Below are positions 34,585-41,318 of a stretch of DNA of 64,000 nucleotides, piece after piece. A model generated the notes under the pieces. The model made no database searches. It saw only the letters and a list, made by a program, of their open reading frames with translations, and was not told where the DNA came from. Made by a program: the position numbers and the translations under genes. Numbering within the stretch: position 1 is the stretch's first letter; each line of letters begins with the position of its first letter. The DNA lies in NCBI GenBank assembly GCA_017405945.1, contig JAFQZL010000044.1, positions 61,535-125,534 of the forward strand, written 5' to 3'. This stretch comes from Acidaminococcaceae bacterium. Its GTDB lineage: Bacteria > Bacillota > Negativicutes > Acidaminococcales > Acidaminococcaceae.

Positions 34585-34608
34585 ACCGGACGCTGTTACA
34601 CGTCCGGT
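34585..34608 (-). terminator. ACCGGACG-family hairpin
   Basis: ACCGGACG/CGTCCGGT between Rpn remnants. The rest of 34638-34755 has no gene; it holds the palindrome TGTAATcgttttcATTACA at 34716-34734. Confidence 0.7.
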
Positions 34609-34755
34609 GAGAAGATTAAAACGTAAAGCACTACACCAATGTCATTACGTTAAGAATTGCAGGACAAACTTTACTAAAGCTTTGAAAATCAGCAGTTATA
34701 TCCCGCAACGGTAGTTGTAATCGTTTTCATTACATAACGGTTGTGTTAATAAAAA

Positions 34756-34781
34756 AGCGCCTGCTTTTTCCGGCAGGCGCT
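34756..34781 (-). terminator. Terminator of secreted-protein gene
   Basis: AGCGCCTGC/GCAGGCGCT stem with A6 on the left, giving a U-run for minus-strand transcripts. Lies 103 bp beyond the stop at 34884. Confidence 0.75.
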
Positions 34782-34883
34782 GCGAAAGATTCGCGAAATC
34801 TTATTACTACAATATTACGATATCAGGTGTTGTTTCATCCGGCTCAATATCTTTTGCTTCAGCAAACCACCTTCATGGGGCCG

Positions 34884-35414
34884 TCATGCCTGATATTTTC
34901 TTCTTCTTGCTTCCAGGTACTTCTGTTCATCCAGCTCCTCTACCCTGATAGCCTGCACCAAACCTTTCTTGCCTACGAGGAAAACCGCCTGCCTGTTACC
35001 GCTGAAATACGTGTAGTCTGTACAGCCTTTAAGTTTCGCTTCAACTCCCTCGCCCTGGAACTTAATCCCTTTTACCTTGCCATACAGTTTCACCACTTCT
35101 TTATATGGTACGCCAACTGTTAACCCGCTGGGGGTTGTGAGTCCTTTTTCGTATATGGCAACGGATGTGACTTTGAAACCGCGGTTCAGCTTTGCCCTTA
35201 CAATAAATTTATCATTATAGTTGTAAATCCGGATAAATCCTTCGTCTTCGAACTTGCCGGGCTTTCCGTAAATCTGTTCGGTATAGCCAATGTCCTGCCC
35301 GGGCTCAATACCTCCAATGTTCAGTTCCGTTTCGGGTATCTGCGCGAAGCATGCTGCAGTTGCCATGACCGCCAGCGCCGTGACTGCTGATGCGATAAGT
35401 TTTTTGATGTTCAT
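34884..35414 (-). CDS. Secreted BamE-like two-repeat protein
   Basis: 176 residues from ATG 35414 (GGGAGG 8 bases upstream). Signal peptide MNIKKLIASAVTALAVMATAACFA with an AxA-like cleavage site. The mature part has two units with the G-x..V..xYGxP pattern (GGIEPGQDIGYTEQIYGKPG and GLTVGVPYKEVVKLYGKV), resembling SmpA/BamE repeats. Paralogue at 40838. Periplasmic function unknown; BamE relationship is inferred from the motif. Confidence 0.75.
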   Translation of the reverse strand: MNIKKLIASAVTALAVMATAACFAQIPETELNIGGIEPGQDIGYTEQIYGKPGKFEDEGFIRIYNYNDKFIVRAKLNRGFKVTSVAIYEKGLTTPSGLTVGVPYKEVVKLYGKVKGIKFQGEGVEAKLKGCTDYTYFSGNRQAVFLVGKKGLVQAIRVEELDEQKYLEARRRKYQA

Positions 35415-35525
35415 AATAGGACCTCCCTCTTTACACAAAACTTTTACCGCAAATTAATGAAAAGAATGCTCTTTCTTCAGCGTTCCCCTCTTTTCGGGAA
35501 AGTCTGTCACTCCGGCACCTCCGCT

Positions 35526-36125
35526 TCAGGTGGCTGACTGTTGGTTTTTCATCGCCTGGGCTGCCAGGAAATCTTCCGGACTCCATCCCTTTTCCAGCAT
35601 TTTGAAGAGAACCCTGCCGGTGTTAAACGCATCGTCATACGCAGTATGCCAGAGTCCTTCCGAACCGGTCTCCAGCGCTTCGGCGGCAGCTTTAAGGCCT
35701 GTGGTAAAACTGTCATCTTTCCAGAGTCTGTAGGCCAGCGCCAGATCAAGGCAGTCCTCCCTGCGCACGGGGTTCTCAATGCCGTGACGCTGGCAGCCAA
35801 TATCCAGGACCCTGAAATCTTCGTTGCCCCAGGTAACGAAATAACAGTTGCCCGGCGTGTATAAAGCTGAGATCTGCCTGACCATTTCCGGAAATTCAAT
35901 GGCTTTTTTCATTTCTTTTTCCGTAATCATGCAGAAATCATAAGCGTCTTTCGCCTGTTTCGGATAAAAATGCGGCCTGACAAACGCGTGCATCCTGCCG
36001 GTTTCGGTTCCGCCGGAATCAAGCAAAACAGCGCCGGCCTCTATGATTTCGTTGAAAAAGCCCCGGGGCCTTCCCACCGGTCTTTTGTAAAATGTAAATT
36101 CAAAATCAATGACAAAGTAATTCAT
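35526..36125 (-). CDS. DEDDh-type 3'-5' exonuclease (KapD-like)
   Basis: 199 residues. Exonuclease motifs: FVIDFEF (Asp/Glu pair), NEIIEAGAVLL, FVTWGNEDFRVL with the second Asp, and WHTAYDDAFNTGRV with the histidine and last Asp of motif III. Removes nucleotides from 3' ends of nucleic acid, or trims RNA. GAGG 5 bases before the ATG. A perfect parS lies 28 bp upstream. Confidence 0.85.
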   Translation of the reverse strand: MNYFVIDFEFTFYKRPVGRPRGFFNEIIEAGAVLLDSGGTETGRMHAFVRPHFYPKQAKDAYDFCMITEKEMKKAIEFPEMVRQISALYTPGNCYFVTWGNEDFRVLDIGCQRHGIENPVRREDCLDLALAYRLWKDDSFTTGLKAAAEALETGSEGLWHTAYDDAFNTGRVLFKMLEKGWSPEDFLAAQAMKNQQSAT

Positions 36126-36152
36126 TGTTTTTCCTCTTTTTGTAAATCAATA

Positions 36153-36168
36153 TGTTTCACGTGAAACA
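36153..36168. promoter_or_regulatory. parS site, exact consensus
   Basis: TGTTTCACGTGAAACA, identical to the Bacillus-type parS. It is intergenic, upstream of the exonuclease. Confidence 0.93.
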
Positions 36169-36199
36169 TCATCATGTAATCTGATTTCATGATATCCAC

Positions 36200-36262
36200 A
36201 TAATAATTTTACCATATTTTCGTGCGCATTTGTACGGACCCGGAAAAACTTTGCCGTGCCTT
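36200..36262 (+). repeat. Partial interspersed repeat, module B only
   Basis: ATTTTACCATATTTTC, then GCATTTGTACGGACCCGG and TTTGCCG, matching the right half of the repeat family. Confidence 0.6.
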
Positions 36263-36290
36263 CCGCGGTGTTTGTAAAGCAAAAACAAAA

Positions 36291-36315
36291 CAGCCGCGGA
36301 AAAAATCCACGGCTG
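36291..36315 (-). terminator. CAGCCGCGG-family terminator
   Basis: CAGCCGCGGA/TCCACGGCTG stem with A-rich left flank (U-run on the minus strand), after the stop of the gene at 36333. Confidence 0.85.
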
Positions 36316-36332
36316 TTGAGGAAAATATGAAT

Positions 36333-36698
36333 TTACCAGTCAGCAATTTGGAATGAAGGCACAAGATTATGACTTTTATATTTACTGCCGTATCGAAAGC
36401 CCGCCTTCTTTTCCCTGATTATGTATTCCTTTATTTCAGCAAGCGTGTTTGTTTCTAAACCATCTTTGAACAGATGAGTCTCGGCATACATATATTCCGG
36501 ATTCTCTGGATCGCTATATCCGCCGCTGCCTACAGAAAAACGCTGTTCTGACTTTTTACAGTAGTCCCACCAGGATATGGATGAAATGCGACCACCTTCC
36601 GCATAGAGGATCTCCAAAAACGATTCCCAGTCTTTGAATAGATATTCTGAGCAAAAAGAATGCTTATCAATATAATCTTTTACATTTTGACTGAGCAT
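36333..36698 (-). CDS. Hypothetical protein
   Basis: 121 residues from ATG 36698, preceded by GGAGGGG; the longer upstream frame overlaps the LysE gene and lacks a ribosome site. No family recognised. Aromatic-rich, acidic; contains ISSISWWDYC and a C-terminal SHNLVPSFQIADW. Soluble; no metal or active-site motif visible. Confidence 0.7.
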   Translation of the reverse strand: MLSQNVKDYIDKHSFCSEYLFKDWESFLEILYAEGGRISSISWWDYCKKSEQRFSVGSGGYSDPENPEYMYAETHLFKDGLETNTLAEIKEYIIREKKAGFRYGSKYKSHNLVPSFQIADW

Positions 36699-36739
36699 AT
36701 TCCCCTCCGCTAAACAACGATTTGTTTCTATATCGCATC

Positions 36740-37330
36740 TCAATGAATGATCATGCTGTACGCGCAAAACACCAACGACAGCGCCATGATTGCGTTTAAA
36801 GGACGTCGGTGCCTGGAGAAAAATTTCTGCAGCGCCACGCCCGAAAACAGCCACACCAGGTTCGCGACCGGTCCGGTAAACGGAAGCAGGATCCCTACGA
36901 TCAGCAGGGACAGAAAATCCTGCCTGTAAGGCAGCACGTACGCGCTTAAGGCAGTCAGGCAGTAAATCATGACTTTGACGTTGGTCAGATTTACAAAAAG
37001 ACCCGTATAAAAGTTACACCGCTCCCGCGCGTTCACCTCGGACGGATCGCCGCTCTTCCATATGTGCCAGGCAAGCCACAGGATGTAGGCCGCTCCCACA
37101 TAGGACAGATATTTTACATAGGTCCCCATGGCAGCTCCCACAAAGTACGTGATAAAAACCGCGCACAGGGATACAATGGTAAAGCCGGTAAACAGACCCC
37201 TCCACTGGATCAGCGCCTGCTTTTTCCCAAAATTCAGCGCAGAGGCCAGCGAGCAAAGGTTGGCCGGGCCCGGCGTAATGCTGCCGACCAGGCAATAAAA
37301 CAAAAACGCCGGTATCAGTTCAACAGGCAT
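36740..37330 (-). CDS. LysE/RhtB-family amino-acid exporter
   Basis: 196 residues, six predicted transmembrane helices. Family signature SITPGPANL in the first helix region and alternating hydrophobic segments (LSYVGAAYILWLAWHIW, FLSLLIVGILLPFTG). Exports amino acids such as lysine, threonine or homoserine by proton exchange; specificity cannot be read. AGGAG before ATG. Stands alone. Confidence 0.9.
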   Translation of the reverse strand: MPVELIPAFLFYCLVGSITPGPANLCSLASALNFGKKQALIQWRGLFTGFTIVSLCAVFITYFVGAAMGTYVKYLSYVGAAYILWLAWHIWKSGDPSEVNARERCNFYTGLFVNLTNVKVMIYCLTALSAYVLPYRQDFLSLLIVGILLPFTGPVANLVWLFSGVALQKFFSRHRRPLNAIMALSLVFCAYSMIIH

Positions 37331-37413
37331 ATGATCTCCTATCTCATCCGTTAAAAAATTCCCGGGGTCAGGATGTGTTCGCGCTTGGAATTTATTCAGG
37401 TTTCATACGGATT

Positions 37414-38955
37414 TTACGTCAGCCGGAAAATCTGGAACGGCATATCGTCCGGCGTTTCCGGCGCCGGCGCTGCCGCTGTCCGGCAGGTGCTGTCCAGGAT
37501 CATCATCTGTTTTTCTTCTGTTGTGTATAAAGGCCAGGACGGAAGCCCTTCCGCGTCCGGTTTTCCCGTTTTGATGAAACGGATAAACGCGTCGTGCATC
37601 TTCCGGGCGAGCTCTGCGTGGGCAGGGGAACTGTCCAGGCCGGGCAGGTTGTCATCCTTTCCCATCAGGAACTGGGTTTCCGAAGTATGGCAGGCCTTAT
37701 AGGGCTGCCGGTCCCAGTCCAGACGGTAGAGATAAATTTTCTGCCCGGCAGCGGCGCAGGCATCTGCCATGCGGACACAGGGCGCCCGGTAAATATATTC
37801 TGTTAAAAGATGGATGAAACTCTTATGGAAACTTTTTCCGGAAGGCAGCTTCCTGTAATCCTCCATTACCCGCGGCGCGCGGTTTCCGAACAGGCGGGCA
37901 GCGTGACTCTCCGTCAGTTCATGAAACCGGTAAATATACCAGTACAGGTTCATTTCATCCCGGTTGGTTCCCATCAGGACAGCCACATCGTTGCTGACAC
38001 CGGCGTCAATCAGCTGCAGCGCGTCGTCTGCCCGGAAGGTGACGCCGTCAAAAACCGGTCCCACCGTATGGAGGTTCAGACCGGAGAACAGATTTTTCTG
38101 AGCTTCCAGAATCGTTTCCCAGGGAAGGGTCAGTAACTGTTCCGCGGACTTTTCCGTTAATCCCGCGTCTTGCATAAACAGGCGTGTCACAGCCCGCGCG
38201 GTAGCCCGGTCACGGATGCACTGGGCCGCCCCGCTGCACAGGACGGCCCGCCGGAACAGGCCTTTGGCCCCGGACGCGAGGGTAAGGCCCGCGCAAAGTT
38301 TGGCCCCGGCGCTTTGTCCCATGATCGTAATATTGTCGGGATCACCGCCAAAGGAAGCAATGTTTCGTTTTGTCCAGCGCAACGCTTCCAGGATATCCAG
38401 AACGCCGCTGTTGCCGCTTTGCCGGTACTCTTCGCCAAGGAATTCGCTGAAGTCCAGAAATCCCAAAGCGCCGACCCGGTAATTGGCGGCCGCTACCACC
38501 ATGCCTTCTTTCGCGAAGGCGGCGGGATCCATTCCCATAGTGGCAGACCCTTTCTGGAACGCGCCGCCGTGGATCCAGAACAGGACGGGCAGCGCAGCGG
38601 ATGCCCCGGGGCGTTTTGCCTGAAAAGATACGGGAGCAGAAGAAGAAGCTGCGTTATCTGTTGTTGCGGGATGCAGCCCGGGCACGGCGTACACAGGCGC
38701 CGTCACGTTCAGGTACAGGCAGTTTTCGTCAATGGTTTCCCCTTCCTGGAAACAGGTAAGGCCGGGCACCGGTATCTGGGGCGCGGCATGTCCGTAAGTT
38801 TTACAGGAACGGATCCCTTTCCAGGGCTTTGCGGAAACCGTGGGCCGGAAACGGTTTTTCCCTGACGGCGGTTCTGCGTAGGGGATGCCCCGGAACTGGC
38901 AGAGACCGTCGGATTCCAGTCCTTCCATGCTGCCGCAGGGTGCGTGTATGATCAT
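37414..38955 (-). CDS. Type B carboxylesterase
   Basis: 513 residues from the ATG at 38955 (AAAGGA 8 bases upstream). Alpha/beta hydrolase with the carboxylesterase marker ENCLYLNV, oxyanion segment WIHGGAFQKGS, nucleophile Ser in GQSAGA, and catalytic Glu (GTNRDEMNLY) region. A low-complexity Ala/Ser insertion (ATTDNAASSSAP) near residue 100 is not typical. Hydrolyses carboxylic esters; cytoplasmic as there is no signal peptide. It begins 5 bp after the stop of a decayed leuD-like fragment, suggesting former cotranscription. Confidence 0.88.
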   Translation of the reverse strand: MIIHAPCGSMEGLESDGLCQFRGIPYAEPPSGKNRFRPTVSAKPWKGIRSCKTYGHAAPQIPVPGLTCFQEGETIDENCLYLNVTAPVYAVPGLHPATTDNAASSSAPVSFQAKRPGASAALPVLFWIHGGAFQKGSATMGMDPAAFAKEGMVVAAANYRVGALGFLDFSEFLGEEYRQSGNSGVLDILEALRWTKRNIASFGGDPDNITIMGQSAGAKLCAGLTLASGAKGLFRRAVLCSGAAQCIRDRATARAVTRLFMQDAGLTEKSAEQLLTLPWETILEAQKNLFSGLNLHTVGPVFDGVTFRADDALQLIDAGVSNDVAVLMGTNRDEMNLYWYIYRFHELTESHAARLFGNRAPRVMEDYRKLPSGKSFHKSFIHLLTEYIYRAPCVRMADACAAAGQKIYLYRLDWDRQPYKACHTSETQFLMGKDDNLPGLDSSPAHAELARKMHDAFIRFIKTGKPDAEGLPSWPLYTTEEKQMMILDSTCRTAAAPAPETPDDMPFQIFRLT

Positions 38956-38959
38956 TTCA

Positions 38960-39075
38960 TCAGTCCTTTGCAAACCGGGCGAAGTTTTCCGGATCCGTTT
39001 CTCCCGCCGCCCGGTTATAAATTATCCCTTCTTCAAAATCGTTTCGATAATGTCGCCGGGCTGATATACATTCCC
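38960..39075 (-). pseudogene. Fossil C-terminal part of a LeuD-like small subunit
   Basis: Reading on the minus strand through one frameshift gives ..YQPGDIIETIL then EEGIIYNRAAGETDP..., ending in FARFAKD stop. This matches GDIIEVDFEGGKIYNRTTGETYP of the intact small subunit at 49940, with ~75% DNA identity by eye over ~50 bp (39005-39056 versus 50054-50104). A single-base gap breaks the frame. The N-terminal two thirds are missing. Confidence 0.65.
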
Positions 39076-39112
39076 GGCTTTTTGCAGGCAACTGTTTTTT
39101 CCATTATAGCAA

Positions 39113-39141
39113 AACAGCCGCAGAAAAAATCCACGGCTGTT
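39113..39141 (-). terminator. CAGCCGCAG-family terminator
   Basis: ACAGCCGC/(C)ACGGCTGT stem, 40 bp past the stop of the FAD oxidase gene read on the minus strand; A-run on the left. Confidence 0.8.
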
Positions 39142-39180
39142 GAACTTTTTATAAAATTGTCGCTGCAAGCACCTGGCAGA

Positions 39181-40605
39181 TCAGTCTTTCACGTACGTGC
39201 AGACCTTGCCCGGATTCAAAAGTCCTTTCGGATCGAATACAGCCTTGATACCCCGCATCAGATCCATCACGTCTTTACCGGCATAGTCTTCCAGGCGACG
39301 GACGGAAACGGCACCGATGCCGTGTTCACCGGAAATCAGGGCGTTCATTCCCTTGCCCCGGGCATAGATCAGGTCGAGGAATTTATCCGACCGGGCGCGG
39401 AACTCCTGTTCCTCCATGCCGTTGGCGCAGAGTTTGATATGGATGTTGCCGTCCCCGGCGTGTCCGTAGGTATGAATATCCAGGCCTACTTCCTCCGTCA
39501 GGCTCAGGGCATAGTCCACGACCTCCGCGATGTAGCTGGTGGGAACCACGATGTCACACTCCTCCACCTTGTCGTAGGTTTCGAGGATGGATTCCGGCAC
39601 GGCCCTGCGCACATCCCAGGCCGCTTTCATCGAATTGGGATTATCAAACACGAGCACATCCAGCGCGCCGCCTTCCAGCATAACTTCAGCGGCTGCCTCC
39701 ATGATCTCGTCCATCTCTTCTTCCCGGCGGCAGTCGAAGGTAGTGAGAAGATAGGCTCCCACGTCAGTCCCCTCGCTCTTGGCAGGATAGACCGTCTTTT
39801 CCATGAATTTCTCCGCCCGCACTACACCGGAGCGGGGCATAAATTCCAGGGACTGGGGGTCCAGTCCGGAGCCCTTGACCGCAGGCACGCAGCGGATGCA
39901 GGCCTCCAGATCCTCGAACATGCCCAGCAGGGAAACCTGGAATTTCGGTTTGGGGATAAGCTTCAGTCCGATTTCCGTGATGATTCCCAGGGTTCCCTCG
40001 GAACCAACCATCAGGTGCAGGAGGGAATAGCCGGAACTGTTTTTGCTGGGTTCGCCGCCCAGCTTCACCACACGGCCGTCGGGAAGCACCACTTTCAGGG
40101 TGCGGACATATTCCCGGGTGCAGCCGTATTTCACGGCCCGCATCCCGCCGGCGTTGGTGGCCACGTTGCCGCCTACCGCGGCGAACCGCTGGCCCGGGTC
40201 AGGCGGATAGAACATATCGCGTTCCAGGCAGGCGGCGGTCAGGTCAGCCAGCAGGACGCCGGCTTCAATGTGGACCAGGCCGTTTTCCAGATCCCAGCGC
40301 AGAATATGATTCATTTTGGTCAGATCGATGACAACGCCGCCGCAGATGGGCGCGCAGCCGCCGCTGAGCCCGGTTCCGGCCCCGCGGGGAATGATGGGGA
40401 TGTTGTTCTCGTAGAGAATTTTGCAGGCTTTGGAAACATCCTCCGTAGACTGTGCCAGAACTACGGCGTCCGGCATGCGGAAACCGGCGGATATCATCTC
40501 ATCGTGGGCATAGTCTTCGGTGAGCTGGTCTCCGCTCAGGACGCTCCCGGGGAGCGCGGCGTTAAGTTGTGCAAGTACTTCAGGGGTAAGGGATTGAAAC
40601 GACAT
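39181..40605 (-). CDS. FAD-linked oxidase, GlcD/D-lactate dehydrogenase family
   Basis: 474 residues. PCMH-type FAD domain with PRGAGTGLSGGCAP near residue 73 and VGGNVATNAGG; C-terminal FAD-oxidase domain with HTYGHAGDGNIHIK and SGEHGIGAVS, the usual metal/His signatures. Oxidises a 2-hydroxyacid such as D-lactate, glycolate or 2-hydroxyglutarate. In anaerobes the family often works with EtfAB, but no etf gene is adjacent here, so the acceptor is unknown. AGGAGG 6 bases before ATG. Confidence 0.92.
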   Translation of the reverse strand: MSFQSLTPEVLAQLNAALPGSVLSGDQLTEDYAHDEMISAGFRMPDAVVLAQSTEDVSKACKILYENNIPIIPRGAGTGLSGGCAPICGGVVIDLTKMNHILRWDLENGLVHIEAGVLLADLTAACLERDMFYPPDPGQRFAAVGGNVATNAGGMRAVKYGCTREYVRTLKVVLPDGRVVKLGGEPSKNSSGYSLLHLMVGSEGTLGIITEIGLKLIPKPKFQVSLLGMFEDLEACIRCVPAVKGSGLDPQSLEFMPRSGVVRAEKFMEKTVYPAKSEGTDVGAYLLTTFDCRREEEMDEIMEAAAEVMLEGGALDVLVFDNPNSMKAAWDVRRAVPESILETYDKVEECDIVVPTSYIAEVVDYALSLTEEVGLDIHTYGHAGDGNIHIKLCANGMEEQEFRARSDKFLDLIYARGKGMNALISGEHGIGAVSVRRLEDYAGKDVMDLMRGIKAVFDPKGLLNPGKVCTYVKD

Positions 40606-40742
40606 AGTATCCTCCTGGTCAAAGAATTTTTATCTTCGCGTGAAGATGTAATACTATACTTTTGTCAAATTTCATAGTAATTACCATCTTATAATCATTA
40701 TTATTTTATCATACTCTGATTCTTTAACGCAACAAAAAATGA

Positions 40743-40771
40743 AACAGCCGCGGAAAAATCCGCGGCTGCTG
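40743..40771 (-). terminator. CAGCCGCGG-family terminator
   Basis: AACAGCCGCGGA/TCCGCGGCTGCT perfect 9-bp stem. Follows the secreted protein gene (stop 40838), about 65 bp away. Confidence 0.8.
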
Positions 40772-40837
40772 AAGAAAAACGCGAACGGGTCAGTCAGTTA
40801 TCCGATACTCCGTTTCCGCCGTACCGGATACCTTCCG

Positions 40838-41296
40838 TTAATGAAGAACGCCGCATTTTATTTCCGTTACTTTGCCATATTTAATTTCAATCTTTAACCC
40901 GATGCCCTGCAGCCCTTCGGCATAATAAATAAAATCTTCTTCGTGGATGAAGTCCGGTTCGCCGTAAGCGCTTTTTACCATATCCATACTGGCGCCCAGA
41001 CCGATGCCGGCCTTTGTTTTGGCATCACTGAAATCATCGGCCTTGATTTTGGTTAATTTACCGTTTACAAATTCAAAATCCAGGGAGTTGCCGTATTCGT
41101 ATTCTACTTTTTCCCCGTAGGATTTCATTTCTCGCTCGGATTTTCTGGGACGTCCATAAGCCTTTTCAACGGCGCTGATGGAAGCTCCGTACGGAATCCC
41201 TCCAAGTTCCAGCTGGTTTGCGGGTACCGTGGCAAAACAGGTTGAGCCTGCGAGAAGCGCAGCGCCTGTAATAACAGTTAACAACAGTTTTTTCAT
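40838..41296 (-). CDS. Secreted BamE-like two-repeat protein, paralogue
   Basis: 152 residues, signal peptide MKKLLLTVITGAALLAGSTCFA. Two repeats: GGIPYGASISAVEKAYGRPRK and GIGLGASMDMVKSAYGEPDF, the same pattern as the protein at 34884 (about 25-30% identity by eye). GGAGGG then AAGGA before the ATG. Periplasmic; the role may be in outer-membrane assembly but is not shown. Confidence 0.75.
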   Translation of the reverse strand: MKKLLLTVITGAALLAGSTCFATVPANQLELGGIPYGASISAVEKAYGRPRKSEREMKSYGEKVEYEYGNSLDFEFVNGKLTKIKADDFSDAKTKAGIGLGASMDMVKSAYGEPDFIHEEDFIYYAEGLQGIGLKIEIKYGKVTEIKCGVLH

Positions 41297-41318
41297 TTTC
41301 CTTTCCCTCCTGTAACTA

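Noticed and set aside
34716..34734. TGTAATCGTTTTCATTACA, close to a CcpA cre or Zur-like site
   Set aside because: It sits between transposase debris and a terminator, not at a promoter of an intact gene; one mismatch to the cre consensus; chance is likely.
39181..40605. Electron-bifurcating lactate dehydrogenase complex
   Set aside because: No etfA/etfB gene nearby, so the complex cannot be claimed from this window.
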